From Planctomycetaceae bacterium (lineage in GTDB: Bacteria; Planctomycetota; Phycisphaerae; Phycisphaerales; UBA1924), in the NCBI GenBank assembly GCA_027487735.1, contig JAIYDA010000088.1, positions 1 to 49,337 of the forward strand: a stretch of DNA of 49,337 bases. The letters run 5' to 3'. Made by a program: the position numbers and the translations under genes. The notes below the pieces were generated by a model that saw only the letters and a program-made list of their open reading frames with translations, had not been told where the DNA came from and did not search any database. Positions 7,705 through 15,599 of this stretch are shown here, one piece after another (position 1 is the first letter of the stretch; every line of letters begins with the position of its first letter).

Positions 7705-10700
7705 TCACCCGCGTGCCGTCGGCTCATCATCTCCCAAGTCATCGATATCGCCATAGTGGCGATCGTCCACCTCTTCCTCCGCCTCGGGCTCGTGGAAGCT
7801 GTCCTCGATCGCGTCGTCGTTGCCCTTGCCCGCCACCACGTCGCTCAGGCTCTTCTTCGGGCCCTTTGCCTTCGGGGTGGGGTCAAAGGGCGGCAGGTCG
7901 CTCACGAGCCCGGGCTGCACCACCGTTGTGGGCGGCTTCACGCTCGCTGGCGCGCTCGCCGTGCCGTTCTTCACGTCGTCCTCGGTCTCGTGGCGCAGCA
8001 CGATGCCCTTGGCCTTGGCTTCTTCCGCCGCGAGGCGCTGGATGGTGGCCCAGTCGTCGAGGGTGATGAGCACGTCTCGCGCCACGCTGCCCTTGTGATC
8101 GCTGATGATGCCCGCGATGCCCATGAGGTCGACGAGGCGCGAGGCGCGGGTGTACCCAATCGCCAGCCTGCGCTGCAGCAGGCTCACGCTGCCGCGCTTG
8201 GTCTCGAGCACGATCTCCACGGCGCGGTTGAAGAGCGGGTCTTCCTGCGCGGCTTGCAGGCTCGCGCTGCTGTTGTTCTGGCTGTCGGCGAGGCGCTGCT
8301 CGTCGCTGCCCGCGGGGCCCTTGATCTGCACGAGGCTGCGCTCGAAGCTGGGGGCCGCGACCTCCTTCATGAACTTCACGACCTTGCGGATCTCGCGGTC
8401 GTCCACGAGCGTGCCCTGGGCGCGCGTCAGCTTGCTGCTGCGGGGCGTGAGGATGAGCATGTCTCCGTGGCCCAGCAGCAGCTCGGCGCCTTTCTGGTCG
8501 AGCACGATGCGGCTGTCCATGCCGCTGGCAACCTTGAAGGCGCAGCGGCAGGGCATGTTGCTCTTGATGAGGCCCGTGACGACGTTCGCCTGCGGACGCT
8601 GCGTCGCGAGGATGAGGTGCATGCCTACGGCACGGGCCTTCTGCGCGATGCGGATGATGTGGCTCTCGACGTCCTTGTTCGTCATCATCAGGTCGGCGAG
8701 CTCGTCGATGATGAAGACCATGTAGGGCAGCTTGCGGGGCGTCTTGGCCTCTTCCTCGGGGGTGGAGAGGTTCAGCCGCTCTTTCAGCTCGTCCCACGTC
8801 AGGTCGTTGTACGCGGCGATGTCGCGGCAGCCCGCCTCGGCGAGCAGCTCGTAGCGTTCGTCCATCTTCACGCAGGCCCACTCGAGGATCGCCGCGGCCT
8901 TGCTCATCTCCGTCACGACCGGGCACATGAGGTGCGGGATGTCCTTGAACTGGCTCATCTCGACCATCTTGGGGTCGACGAGCACCATCTTCAGCTCGCT
9001 GGGCTTTTTGCTGTAGAGGAAGCCCATGATGATGGTGTTCATGCACACGCTCTTGCCGCTGCCTGTGGTGCCAGCGATGAGCATGTGGGGCATCTTCGTC
9101 AGGTCTTCGATCAGGGGCTCGCCGCTGGCGTCCTTACCGAGGAACATGGGCAGCTTCATGCTGCTGTAGCGGTCGGTGCGACCCATGAGCTCCTTCATCC
9201 GCACCTTTTCCTTGGTCAGGTTGGGCACCTCGATGCCCACGGTGTCGCGCCCTGCCATGTTGGGCACGATGCGGATGTTCTGGGCCTTCAGCACGCGTGC
9301 GATGTCTTTGCTCACCGCCTCGAGCACGCTGACCTTCGTGCCGGGCGAGAGACGCACGTGGAAGAGCGTGATGACGGGCCCGCTCTCGACGCTGTCGACC
9401 TCGGCCTCGATCTTGAACTGCTGCAGGGCCTTGATGAGGGCCTGGGCCTGCTCCTTCACGGTGGCTTCGAGAATCTGCGAGAAGCCCTGCTCGGGCTCCT
9501 CCAGCAGATCCAGCCCAGGGAAGCGATACTTCTCGCCCTCCTCGATGGCGGCCTGCATCGCCGACAGATCCGCCTGCGTCGCGGTGTGCTTGTCCTTCTG
9601 ACCAAAGAGGATGGGCAGCTTGTTCAGCTTATCGCGAAGCTGATCTTCGGTATACACCGTCGGAGCGTCGGCGGAGTCGTCTTCTTCTTCCTCGGCCTCG
9701 TTGGCGTCGTCTGCTTCGTCTTCCATCGCCTGCGCAGTCGCGGCCTCTTCTTCGTTCATCGCATCCTGCGTGACGATCGCCTGCTCATCAAGCTCCGCCG
9801 CGACATCCGCCGCGCTGGGCTTGGCGGGCTTTGCGGGCTTGGACCGGGCGCTGCCAGCCTTGGGCAGGGGCTCGCCCGTCACGGGGTCGACTTCCGCTTC
9901 ATCCAAGCCCAGCTCGCTGCCCTTGCGCAGCTTGCGGGCGGTGGGCACCGTCGCGTCGTCGTCGAGGTCGTTCAGGCGCACCTGCTTGGCCTTCTTCTTG
10001 CGCTTGCCCGGGCGCATCGCTTCCATCAGCGTGCTGAAGATGCCGCTGCCGACCTTTGCGGTGCCGCGACCAGCGGCGGCGCCGGCAGCGAGCGCGAGCT
10101 CGCCCGTTGCGCTGCCCACGCTCTTGGCGGTGTCGCTCATCGCGGGCACAGCGTGCTCGCGTGTCTTTTCCACGCCCCAGCTCACGAGGGCGATAAGCCA
10201 CTCGTCAAAGGCCACGAGCGCACCGATCATCGCGCCGACCAGAAGAAACACGCCCGCACCGAGCCCGCCAAAGCGAATCGAGAGCTCGGTCGCGCCGACC
10301 TTGCCCACCAGCCCGCCTGCGAGGTCGGGCATCGGGCCCGTGCCGGGCAGCACGATGTGCTGCAGGCCCGCCGCGGCGCACGCCAGCAGCACGAGGCCCA
10401 GCAGGCGCACGAGCGCGTGCTGCGTGCGGCTGCCCATGAGCAGGCTGAAGATGCCCAGCCCCACAAACACCACGAGGAGCCACGCGCCATAGCCCAGCAG
10501 CTTGAAGAGCGTCGCGGCGATCATCGCGCCAAAGGGCCCGCACCAGTTCGCGATCTCGGCGTTGGCGGGCCAAACCACGTGCGTGGGCGGGTCGGCAATG
10601 TCAAACCCCACCAGGCTCGCAAGCACAAACGCCCACCCAGCCAACAGGAGGATGAGGACAATGATGCGCGACAAAGAGTGTCCGGCGCGCTCCGCGCGCT

Positions 10701-10713
10701 TGGTCGTGGCCAT
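7705..10713 (-). CDS. ftsK: DNA translocase FtsK/SpoIIIE
   Basis: FtsK pumps chromosomal DNA across the closing septum and helps resolve chromosome dimers. The 1002-aa protein begins with membrane helices over about residues 15-195. An acidic Asp/Glu- and Pro/Ala-rich linker follows (about 230-365), then the RecA-type motor: Walker A GTTGSGKS (about 548-555), Walker B VFIIDELADLM (about 664), and ILATQRP. The winged-helix gamma domain (about 832-880; GSVSLLQRRLAIGYTRA) binds KOPS-type sites. About 100 residues extend past the gamma domain, ending acidic. I chose the ATG at 10713 (MATTKRAERAG); a TTG 39 bases upstream is possible. The 3' end faces the inverted-end repeat. Confidence 0.97.
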   Translation of the reverse strand: MATTKRAERAGHSLSRIIVLILLLAGWAFVLASLVGFDIADPPTHVVWPANAEIANWCGPFGAMIAATLFKLLGYGAWLLVVFVGLGIFSLLMGSRTQHALVRLLGLVLLACAAAGLQHIVLPGTGPMPDLAGGLVGKVGATELSIRFGGLGAGVFLLVGAMIGALVAFDEWLIALVSWGVEKTREHAVPAMSDTAKSVGSATGELALAAGAAAGRGTAKVGSGIFSTLMEAMRPGKRKKKAKQVRLNDLDDDATVPTARKLRKGSELGLDEAEVDPVTGEPLPKAGSARSKPAKPAKPSAADVAAELDEQAIVTQDAMNEEEAATAQAMEDEADDANEAEEEEDDSADAPTVYTEDQLRDKLNKLPILFGQKDKHTATQADLSAMQAAIEEGEKYRFPGLDLLEEPEQGFSQILEATVKEQAQALIKALQQFKIEAEVDSVESGPVITLFHVRLSPGTKVSVLEAVSKDIARVLKAQNIRIVPNMAGRDTVGIEVPNLTKEKVRMKELMGRTDRYSSMKLPMFLGKDASGEPLIEDLTKMPHMLIAGTTGSGKSVCMNTIIMGFLYSKKPSELKMVLVDPKMVEMSQFKDIPHLMCPVVTEMSKAAAILEWACVKMDERYELLAEAGCRDIAAYNDLTWDELKERLNLSTPEEEAKTPRKLPYMVFIIDELADLMMTNKDVESHIIRIAQKARAVGMHLILATQRPQANVVTGLIKSNMPCRCAFKVASGMDSRIVLDQKGAELLLGHGDMLILTPRSSKLTRAQGTLVDDREIRKVVKFMKEVAAPSFERSLVQIKGPAGSDEQRLADSQNNSSASLQAAQEDPLFNRAVEIVLETKRGSVSLLQRRLAIGYTRASRLVDLMGIAGIISDHKGSVARDVLITLDDWATIQRLAAEEAKAKGIVLRHETEDDVKNGTASAPASVKPPTTVVQPGLVSDLPPFDPTPKAKGPKKSLSDVVAGKGNDDAIEDSFHEPEAEEEVDDRHYGDIDDLGDDEPTARG

Positions 10714-10803
10714 AGGCGATGGATATCGGCACTTCACGCGCAAGGCGTGCAATCGCGCAGTTTGGGAGTTGTCAAGGTGTTCGTGCGATGCCGATGGCCG
10801 TGC

Positions 10804-11517
10804 CTAGGCCGAGCGGCGGTGCATCGTCTTGCTCGCGCGCAGCATCTGGTCGTAGCGCCGGCGCAGGTTGGGGTCGCGCAGCACCTGGAAGGCTTTGTTC
10901 ACGTCCTCGAACTTCTCGCGACCGCCCTCATCTTTACAGACGTCGGGGTGGTAGCGCTTCGCCAGCTCGTGGTAGGCCTTTTTGATGGTCGCGTCGTCCG
11001 CCGTGGGCAGCACCTCGAGCACGCGGTACAAATCTTCGATCTCGATGTCGCACACGCTGCGGGGGGGCGCTCCCTCTGCTGTGCCTGCGGGTGCTGTTGC
11101 GGGCCCGGGGGCGGGCTGCGGGCGCGGTGCTGGATCGGGGATCGCCCCGAGATCCTCAACGAGGTCCTTCGCGTTCACATAGCCAAAGCGACCGAGCTGG
11201 TCGAGCGCTCGCTCAAGCTTGGGCGTCACGTCGCGAAACCGCAGCCCGATCTGAAACGCCTTGCTCATCACGCCGCCCAAGCGGCGCACCCACACCACCT
11301 GCCCATGCACCTTGATCGCTTGCCCGTCGTTGCGGATGATGAGCGGCACCACCTGCCCCACGCTCACGCTGGGCTTGCCCTCGGTCTGGCAGCGCAGGCC
11401 GCTGGTAGAGATGTCCTTCAGCTCGCCCAGTGGGCATTGCAGCCCGTGCGCCTCGTGGCGCGGTGCGCGGCGGGCGACATGCTCCTTCGATTGGGGTTGA
11501 AAGGGGTTCCAGGGCAC
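10804..11517 (-). CDS. PilZ domain - DnaJ (J-domain) fusion protein
   Basis: Two recognisable domains in 237 aa. The N-terminal PilZ domain (about residues 14-115) carries both c-di-GMP signature parts, R16-x3-R20 and DISTSG (35-40). A Pro/Ala linker (about 128-150) leads to a C-terminal J domain (about 163-225) with helix II KKAYHELAKRY and the Hsp70-activating HPD tripeptide at 190-192. Known biology: PilZ binds cyclic di-GMP and J domains stimulate DnaK ATPase. I infer a c-di-GMP-responsive co-chaperone. Start: the GTG at 11517, 23 bases after asnB; an ATG ten bases upstream is in another frame. No zinc-finger or client-binding domain of full DnaJ is present. Confidence 0.85.
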   Translation of the reverse strand: MPWNPFQPQSKEHVARRAPRHEAHGLQCPLGELKDISTSGLRCQTEGKPSVSVGQVVPLIIRNDGQAIKVHGQVVWVRRLGGVMSKAFQIGLRFRDVTPKLERALDQLGRFGYVNAKDLVEDLGAIPDPAPRPQPAPGPATAPAGTAEGAPPRSVCDIEIEDLYRVLEVLPTADDATIKKAYHELAKRYHPDVCKDEGGREKFEDVNKAFQVLRDPNLRRRYDQMLRASKTMHRRSA

Positions 11518-11540
11518 AATTTGTTCATCGGCTCCCCAAC

Positions 11541-13538
11541 TTAGCCCATCTGCGTGGGGGAGTGGCCCGCGAGGGCGGCTTCGTGCGAGCGCGCGGAGTG
11601 TGCGGCCTGTGCGGGCGCGCGCCCCCACCACCGCTGCTCCCATAAGGCGATGTTGATGAGGGGCCAGGCGAGGTTCCAGTGCTCCGCAGGGCGCGATACC
11701 ACAAGCGCGAGCACAGGCTCGCGCACCAGCTCGCGCAGCAGGTCACTCTCCAGCACAAGCGGCGCGAGGGGGGCCATCCATCGCTGAAACGGCAGAGGAA
11801 AACTCGCCTTGCTGCGTTGCAGCGTCTCGCGCGGCACCTGGCCCGCGAACGCGCTGCGCAGCAGCAGCTTGCCCACGCCCGCCCCCACTTGCAAGCGGGC
11901 ATGCAGGTGCATGGGCAGGCTCTCGGCAAGCTCGAGCACACGCAGATCGGCGAAGGGGGTGCGCCCCTCGATGCCCACGAGCATCGATGCGGTGTCGAGC
12001 CTGTGCAGCAGGCCCGCAAGGTTCACGCGGCGCTGCCAGCGCAGGTGCGTGCCCAGCGCGTGCTGGGGCTGATCGTGCGGCGCGGCATCATCGAGCGCGA
12101 GCAGATCCGCGAAGGTGCTGCTTGCCCAGGCATGCAGGGCGTGGTCCTCGCCCAGGTCGCGCCAGGCGCTTGCTTGCAACACCTGGGGCTTGATCGCCTC
12201 GCCCATCCACGCGCCACTCTCGAGCGCGAGCCGCGCGTGCCCGCGCACATCGAGTGCGGCTGCGCCCGCGAGCGCGTGCGACAGGCCCGCGAGCACCAGC
12301 GTGTAGCCGCCAAAGAGCTCGTCGGCGCCCTCGCCGCTCAGTGCAACGCGGTGCCCATCTTCGCCCGCGGCACGCAGCACCTCGAAGATCGCGGCCTCGT
12401 TGGGCGTGCTGAGGGGCGTGCCCAGGGCCTGCACCATCGCGCTCCATCGCACCAAAAACCCATCGGCATCGAGCGAGGTCTCGCGATGCCGCGTGCCAAG
12501 CTGGGAGGCGAGCCTGTGGGCGTAGTCGGCATCCTGCATCGCCGTCGCAGCGTCGCCCGCGTGCTGGGCGGCATCGTCCTCCACGCGCGCGCAGTACGTG
12601 TGCTGGCCCGCGGCGTGCCCGCGGCGCAGCAGCTCGGTCGCGATGATTGTGCTGTCCAGCCCCCCCGACAGCATCGTGCACACCGGCGCATCGGCCTCTG
12701 CATGCAGCACGATGGACTCGCGCACCACCTCGCCCACGCGCGCCGCTGCTGCTTCCAGCGAGTCGGGCGTGCTGGCGTGCCGCTCGCGGCGCGGGGCGCG
12801 CCAGGGCTCCCACGCGCGGCGGAGGGCGAGCTGCCCGCGCAGGGCATATTGCCTTGCTTCGCCAGGCAGCAGCGTGCGCACCCCTTGCAGCAGCGTGCGC
12901 TCGCCCAGCGTGGTGCGGATGGTGCTCATGTACGCGCTCACCACGGCGCGATCGGGCAGCGTGGGCAGCACTTTCTCTCGCAAAGAGACGAGCGCGGGCA
13001 GCTCGCTCGCAAGCAGCAGGTGCGCATGCTGCGTGCCCTGCCCGCCCGCAAGCTCGCAGTAGAGCAGGGGCTTGATGCCCAGTGGGTCGCGCGCGAGCAG
13101 CAGCTCGTCGCGCCGTACATCGAGCCATGCGAAGGCGAACATGCCGCGGAGCGACGAGAGCGCGTCGGCACCGTGGGTCGCAAGGTGGTGGGCAAGCGCC
13201 CAGGTGTCGCTGCGCGGGGCGTGCAGCGAGCCAGGCTGAAGGGCAAGCTGGGCACGCAGCTCGCCCGCGTTATACAGCTCGCCGTTGTAGATGAGCACGC
13301 CCGCGATGCCGTGGCGATCGCGCACGACGCAGGGCTGTGCGCCCGCTGGCGAGCGATCGACGATGCTGAGGCGCCGGTGCCCAAGCAGGGCGTGGGGCGT
13401 GGTGCCATCGCGCGCGGGCCAGAGCCCAGCGCCATCGGGCCCGCGGTGGGCGAGCTGGTCGCGGGCGCGCGCCACCTCCTCGTGCGACCAGGCGCACGCG
13501 TTGCCCAAAGCCGTGATCACGCCGACGATGCCGCACAC
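11541..13538 (-). CDS. asnB: Asparagine synthase (glutamine-hydrolysing)
   Basis: It makes asparagine, or amidates another substrate, from aspartate, glutamine and ATP. The N-terminal class II glutaminase begins M-C2-GIVGV, Cys2 being the nucleophile, followed by LAHRGPDGAG, GHRRLSIVD and YNGELYN. The synthetase domain has the PP-loop SGGLDSTI (about 289-296) and SGEGADELFGGY. At 665 aa it is full length. The start codon is a GTG, and it is forced because the catalytic Cys must be residue 2. It sits between the LigD-PE-like gene (46 bases) and the PilZ-J gene (23 bases), probably one transcript. Long family members in this size range are often envelope-glycan or exosortase-linked amidotransferases, so the acceptor may not be free aspartate. 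Confidence 0.92.
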   Translation of the reverse strand: MCGIVGVITALGNACAWSHEEVARARDQLAHRGPDGAGLWPARDGTTPHALLGHRRLSIVDRSPAGAQPCVVRDRHGIAGVLIYNGELYNAGELRAQLALQPGSLHAPRSDTWALAHHLATHGADALSSLRGMFAFAWLDVRRDELLLARDPLGIKPLLYCELAGGQGTQHAHLLLASELPALVSLREKVLPTLPDRAVVSAYMSTIRTTLGERTLLQGVRTLLPGEARQYALRGQLALRRAWEPWRAPRRERHASTPDSLEAAAARVGEVVRESIVLHAEADAPVCTMLSGGLDSTIIATELLRRGHAAGQHTYCARVEDDAAQHAGDAATAMQDADYAHRLASQLGTRHRETSLDADGFLVRWSAMVQALGTPLSTPNEAAIFEVLRAAGEDGHRVALSGEGADELFGGYTLVLAGLSHALAGAAALDVRGHARLALESGAWMGEAIKPQVLQASAWRDLGEDHALHAWASSTFADLLALDDAAPHDQPQHALGTHLRWQRRVNLAGLLHRLDTASMLVGIEGRTPFADLRVLELAESLPMHLHARLQVGAGVGKLLLRSAFAGQVPRETLQRSKASFPLPFQRWMAPLAPLVLESDLLRELVREPVLALVVSRPAEHWNLAWPLINIALWEQRWWGRAPAQAAHSARSHEAALAGHSPTQMG

Positions 13539-13584
13539 GCCTGGAATGTCGGCCGTTTGCGTGCGAACGCGAGAATCGCGCGGG

Positions 13585-14010
13585 CTACACCGCGCGAAAG
13601 TGCAGCAGAGGCTGTGCTTGCTCGCATGCGGCGCGCCACGAGCGCGGGGCGGGCATGGAGGGCCACCAGAGGGTCAGGGTGAGGTGCGAGGCTTGCACGG
13701 ACGCGCCGGACTCGAGCGAAGACTCGACGCACCCCAGCCCGGACCGCACGCGGGCGACGGTGCCCAGCGTGCCCCCCTGCACGGGCCCCTCATATCGCAG
13801 GTAGTGCTCGCGGTGGCGGACGATGGGCTGGGCGAAGAACTCGCTATCGCTTTGCCACGCAACATCTTGCGCGAGTCGGGCCGCCCACAAGCCCGGCTCG
13901 GTGCCTGCGATGAGCAGGTCGAGGTGCCACGAGTCGGGCAGGTCGTGCCGCAGCAGCACCGCAGGAAAGAGGTGTTGTTGATTGGGTGCTGGGGGCGGGA
14001 ACGCTTCCAT
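13585..14010 (-). CDS. Stand-alone LigD-type 3'-phosphoesterase-like domain protein
   Basis: A 141-aa protein resembling the DNA polymerase ligase N-terminal (phosphoesterase, PE) domain. Matching features: H22 in LLRHD, H29-x-D31 in WHLDLLI, and the segment HREHYLRYEGPVQGG (66-80) followed by GTVARVRSG, as in the domain's H...DYxxFEGxIPxG...GxVxxW pattern. In LigD this domain trims 3' phosphates or ribonucleotides at breaks; there is no ligase or polymerase domain here. Catalytic competence is uncertain: H22, H29, D31 and H66/H69 are candidate metal or phosphate ligands by position only. It begins an apparent operon with asnB and is divergent from the TPR lipoprotein (109-base gap). Confidence 0.65.
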   Translation of the reverse strand: MEAFPPPAPNQQHLFPAVLLRHDLPDSWHLDLLIAGTEPGLWAARLAQDVAWQSDSEFFAQPIVRHREHYLRYEGPVQGGTLGTVARVRSGLGCVESSLESGASVQASHLTLTLWWPSMPAPRSWRAACEQAQPLLHFRAV

Positions 14011-14119
14011 AGCATTGATCGGGCCCCGGCTTTCCGGAGCCGCAGCGACTGCACGGCCTTGGCTGGTTCGTTGCTGATTGGTCGTGGGGCGGGCACGCGA
14101 GGTTGACACGGAGGTTTGT

Positions 14120-14851
14120 ATGCGTCGCATGGCATGGACGGGCGTTGCGGGTGTTGGTGGCTTGGCATTGGCGATGGCGATGGCGGCGTGCAGCAGCACG
14201 CGCCCGCTGCCGCTCGTGAAGCGCGACGCGGAGCATGCGCTGAGCTTCCGCAACTACGACAAGGCCGCGGCAGACTTTGGCGAGTATCTCAATCGCAAGC
14301 CCGACGCGAACGACGTGCGCGTGAACCTTGCCAAGGCGCAGCTCGGCGCGGGCAACCCGCGGGACGCGGCGGCAAATCTCGCGACGGCGCTGGACGTGGA
14401 TCCGCAGAACGACGAGATTCTGGACCTGTACACGAAAGCGCTGTGGGAGGCGGGCGAGAAGGACCAGCTTCAGGCCTTCCTTGCTCGCGCAGCGTCGGAG
14501 CGCGGGCGCGCGAGCGACTACCTGCGCGTGGCAGACTACTCGCAGCGGCTGGGCCTGCCCGATGAGTCGCTCACCGCGCTCATCACCGCGGCGAAGATCG
14601 ACGGCGGCAGGAGCGTGGACGTGCAGCTGGCGATTGCCGACTTTTACAAGGGTGTGGGCAAGCGTACCGAGATGGTGCGGCGGCTGCGCATGGCGTACTT
14701 CCTGAGCCCCGAAAGCCCCGAGGTGCTGACGCGCATCCGCGAGGCGGGCGAGATTGCCGGCCCGACGTTCGCGCTCGCGCCGACGGAGTTTGTCGAGAGC
14801 TTGCCGAACTCGCTGCGCACGCCCGGCGCGGTGATTGCCGCGCCGCGGTAA
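14120..14851 (+). CDS. TPR-type lipoprotein
   Basis: The 243-aa protein has a signal peptide MRRMAWTG...LALAMAMAAC with Cys24 as probable lipidation site. Residues 40-200 show tetratricopeptide-like helical pairs: AEHALSFRNYDKAAADFGEY, LAKAQLGAGNPRDAAANL, AIADFYKGVGKRTEMVRRL. TPR lipoproteins usually scaffold envelope complexes; a pilus or outer-membrane assembly partner is possible given the prepilin-like genes 750 bases on, but this is inference. GGAGG at 14110-14114 supports the ATG at 14120. Its stop codon lies within the stem of a strong terminator. Confidence 0.85.
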   Translation: MRRMAWTGVAGVGGLALAMAMAACSSTRPLPLVKRDAEHALSFRNYDKAAADFGEYLNRKPDANDVRVNLAKAQLGAGNPRDAAANLATALDVDPQNDEILDLYTKALWEAGEKDQLQAFLARAASERGRASDYLRVADYSQRLGLPDESLTALITAAKIDGGRSVDVQLAIADFYKGVGKRTEMVRRLRMAYFLSPESPEVLTRIREAGEIAGPTFALAPTEFVESLPNSLRTPGAVIAAPR

Positions 14852-14875
14852 GCGGGAAAGGCCCGCTTACTTTTT
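14848..14875 (+). terminator. Rho-independent terminator of the TPR lipoprotein gene
   Basis: Perfect stem GTAAGCGGG / CCCGCTTAC with loop AAAGG, followed by TTTTT. The stem contains the TAA stop codon (14849-14851). The convergent lipoprotein gene stops at 14875 and would also run into this stem. Confidence 0.9.
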
Positions 14876-15150
14876 CACTCTTGTTTTTTCACTGCGGCGA
14901 GGCGCTCGGCACGCTGGGCGTCGTCCAAGGTGTTCCACTCGGCAAGGCAGCCGCCGCAGCAGAAGCCGACTTTGCCACCCTGAAAATCGGTGGTGGTGGC
15001 GAGCTTTTGGTTGCAGGCGGGCTGCATGGGGCAGCGGGCATTCAGCAGGCCCGCGTTGGCGTGGCTGTGGCCATGGGAATGGGTGTGGGCGCACCCAATG
15101 AGGAGGGCTGCGGAGGCGAGGAGAGAGAGGGCGAGGAGCTTGCGTTGCAT
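14875..15150 (-). CDS. His/Cys-rich small lipoprotein, YHS/TRASH-like metal binding
   Basis: A 91-aa protein with signal peptide MQRKLLALSLLASAALLIGC (lipid Cys20). The mature N-terminus is AHTHSHGHSH (21-30), an obvious metal-binding His cluster. Cys pairs follow at C40/C46 and C64-C65-x2-C68 (GFCCGGC), with the context KVGFCCGGCLAEW resembling the second half of a YHS/TRASH domain (heavy-metal binding, as in copper or mercury proteins). I infer a periplasmic or outer-membrane Cu/Zn/Ni buffer. Start: the ATG at 15150, from the signal peptide. No metal transporter is adjacent. Confidence 0.8.
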   Translation of the reverse strand: MQRKLLALSLLASAALLIGCAHTHSHGHSHANAGLLNARCPMQPACNQKLATTTDFQGGKVGFCCGGCLAEWNTLDDAQRAERLAAVKKQE

Positions 15151-15322
15151 GCGCGATAATACGGTGAGTTTTAGCCGAAAACAACGCCTGAACAGGGACG
15201 CGCGCTGCGAAGGAAACACGACCGTTTGAGCCGGAATTTGCTGTCAAGACCGAGCGCGAAGAATGGGCACAAACTCGGGCGCGACTGCAACCAAGCGGGG
15301 TTGGTGCCCGTATCGATTTCCA

Positions 15323-15348
15323 GCGCGATTGTTCAAATCGCGCATAGA
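15323..15348 (+). promoter_or_regulatory. Candidate operator/promoter: inverted repeat abutting CATAGA
   Basis: GCGCGATT, spacer GTTCA, AATCGCGC (15323-15343) is a perfect palindrome whose last base is the first of CATAGA (15343-15348), which aligns with the CATAGT -10 of the second prepilin-like gene. No matching -35 hexamer is seen 17 bases upstream, so an activator or repressor bound to the palindrome could govern it. Confidence 0.4.
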
Positions 15349-15372
15349 CTCCTGTGGTGATGTGTGGGGGCA

Positions 15373-15387
15373 GTTTCTGTGGCTGCC
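15373..15387 (+). repeat. Shared leader motif, copy 1
   Basis: GTTTCTGTGGCTGCC, identical to 17019-17033. In both copies it follows a GCG-Y-CATAG element by about 30-36 bases and is followed by a GCGTG-like sequence. It marks duplicated 5' untranslated regions. Confidence 0.65.
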
Positions 15388-15599
15388 CGGCGTGAGTTGT
15401 GGGTGCGAGTGTTTCTTCCTCGTCTTACCAAGCGCGCACAGTCATCGTGGAACCCATCGCACGCGTGTTGCGGATGGGCGAGCCCGAAGCAACGGGCCAA
15501 TGGGGCGGGGCGAGGTGTCGGGCGGGTTTGCTCGTCGTGGGCAGCCACCCAAAGGCTTTCGCGAGCAGCTTCGGCTGTGATCGTGAGTGGAGGTCGCAG

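Larger units (their letters stand above)
15151..15599. other. Long 5' region of the first prepilin-like gene
   Basis: 449 bases without a supported gene. It contains a perfect 8-bp inverted repeat abutting a -10-like CATAGA (15323-15348), and a 15-base leader motif at 15373-15387 identical to one upstream of the second prepilin-like gene. The leader from that motif to the start codon is about 210 bases. Frames open here on the + strand continue the prepilin frame but look non-coding, and the GGAGG before 15600 gives a better start. Confidence 0.5.

Noticed and set aside
7756..11544. A 1262-codon open frame on the + strand opposite ftsK, PilZ-J and part of asnB
   Set aside because: It is antisense to three genes with clear motifs. 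High-GC codon bias keeps the complementary frame open, and its translation (His/Ala/Leu/Val-rich) has no domain.
14103..14108. TTGACA, a perfect -35 hexamer, before the TPR lipoprotein
   Set aside because: It is only 11 bases from the ATG and overlaps the ribosome-binding region, so it cannot be the -35 of that gene.
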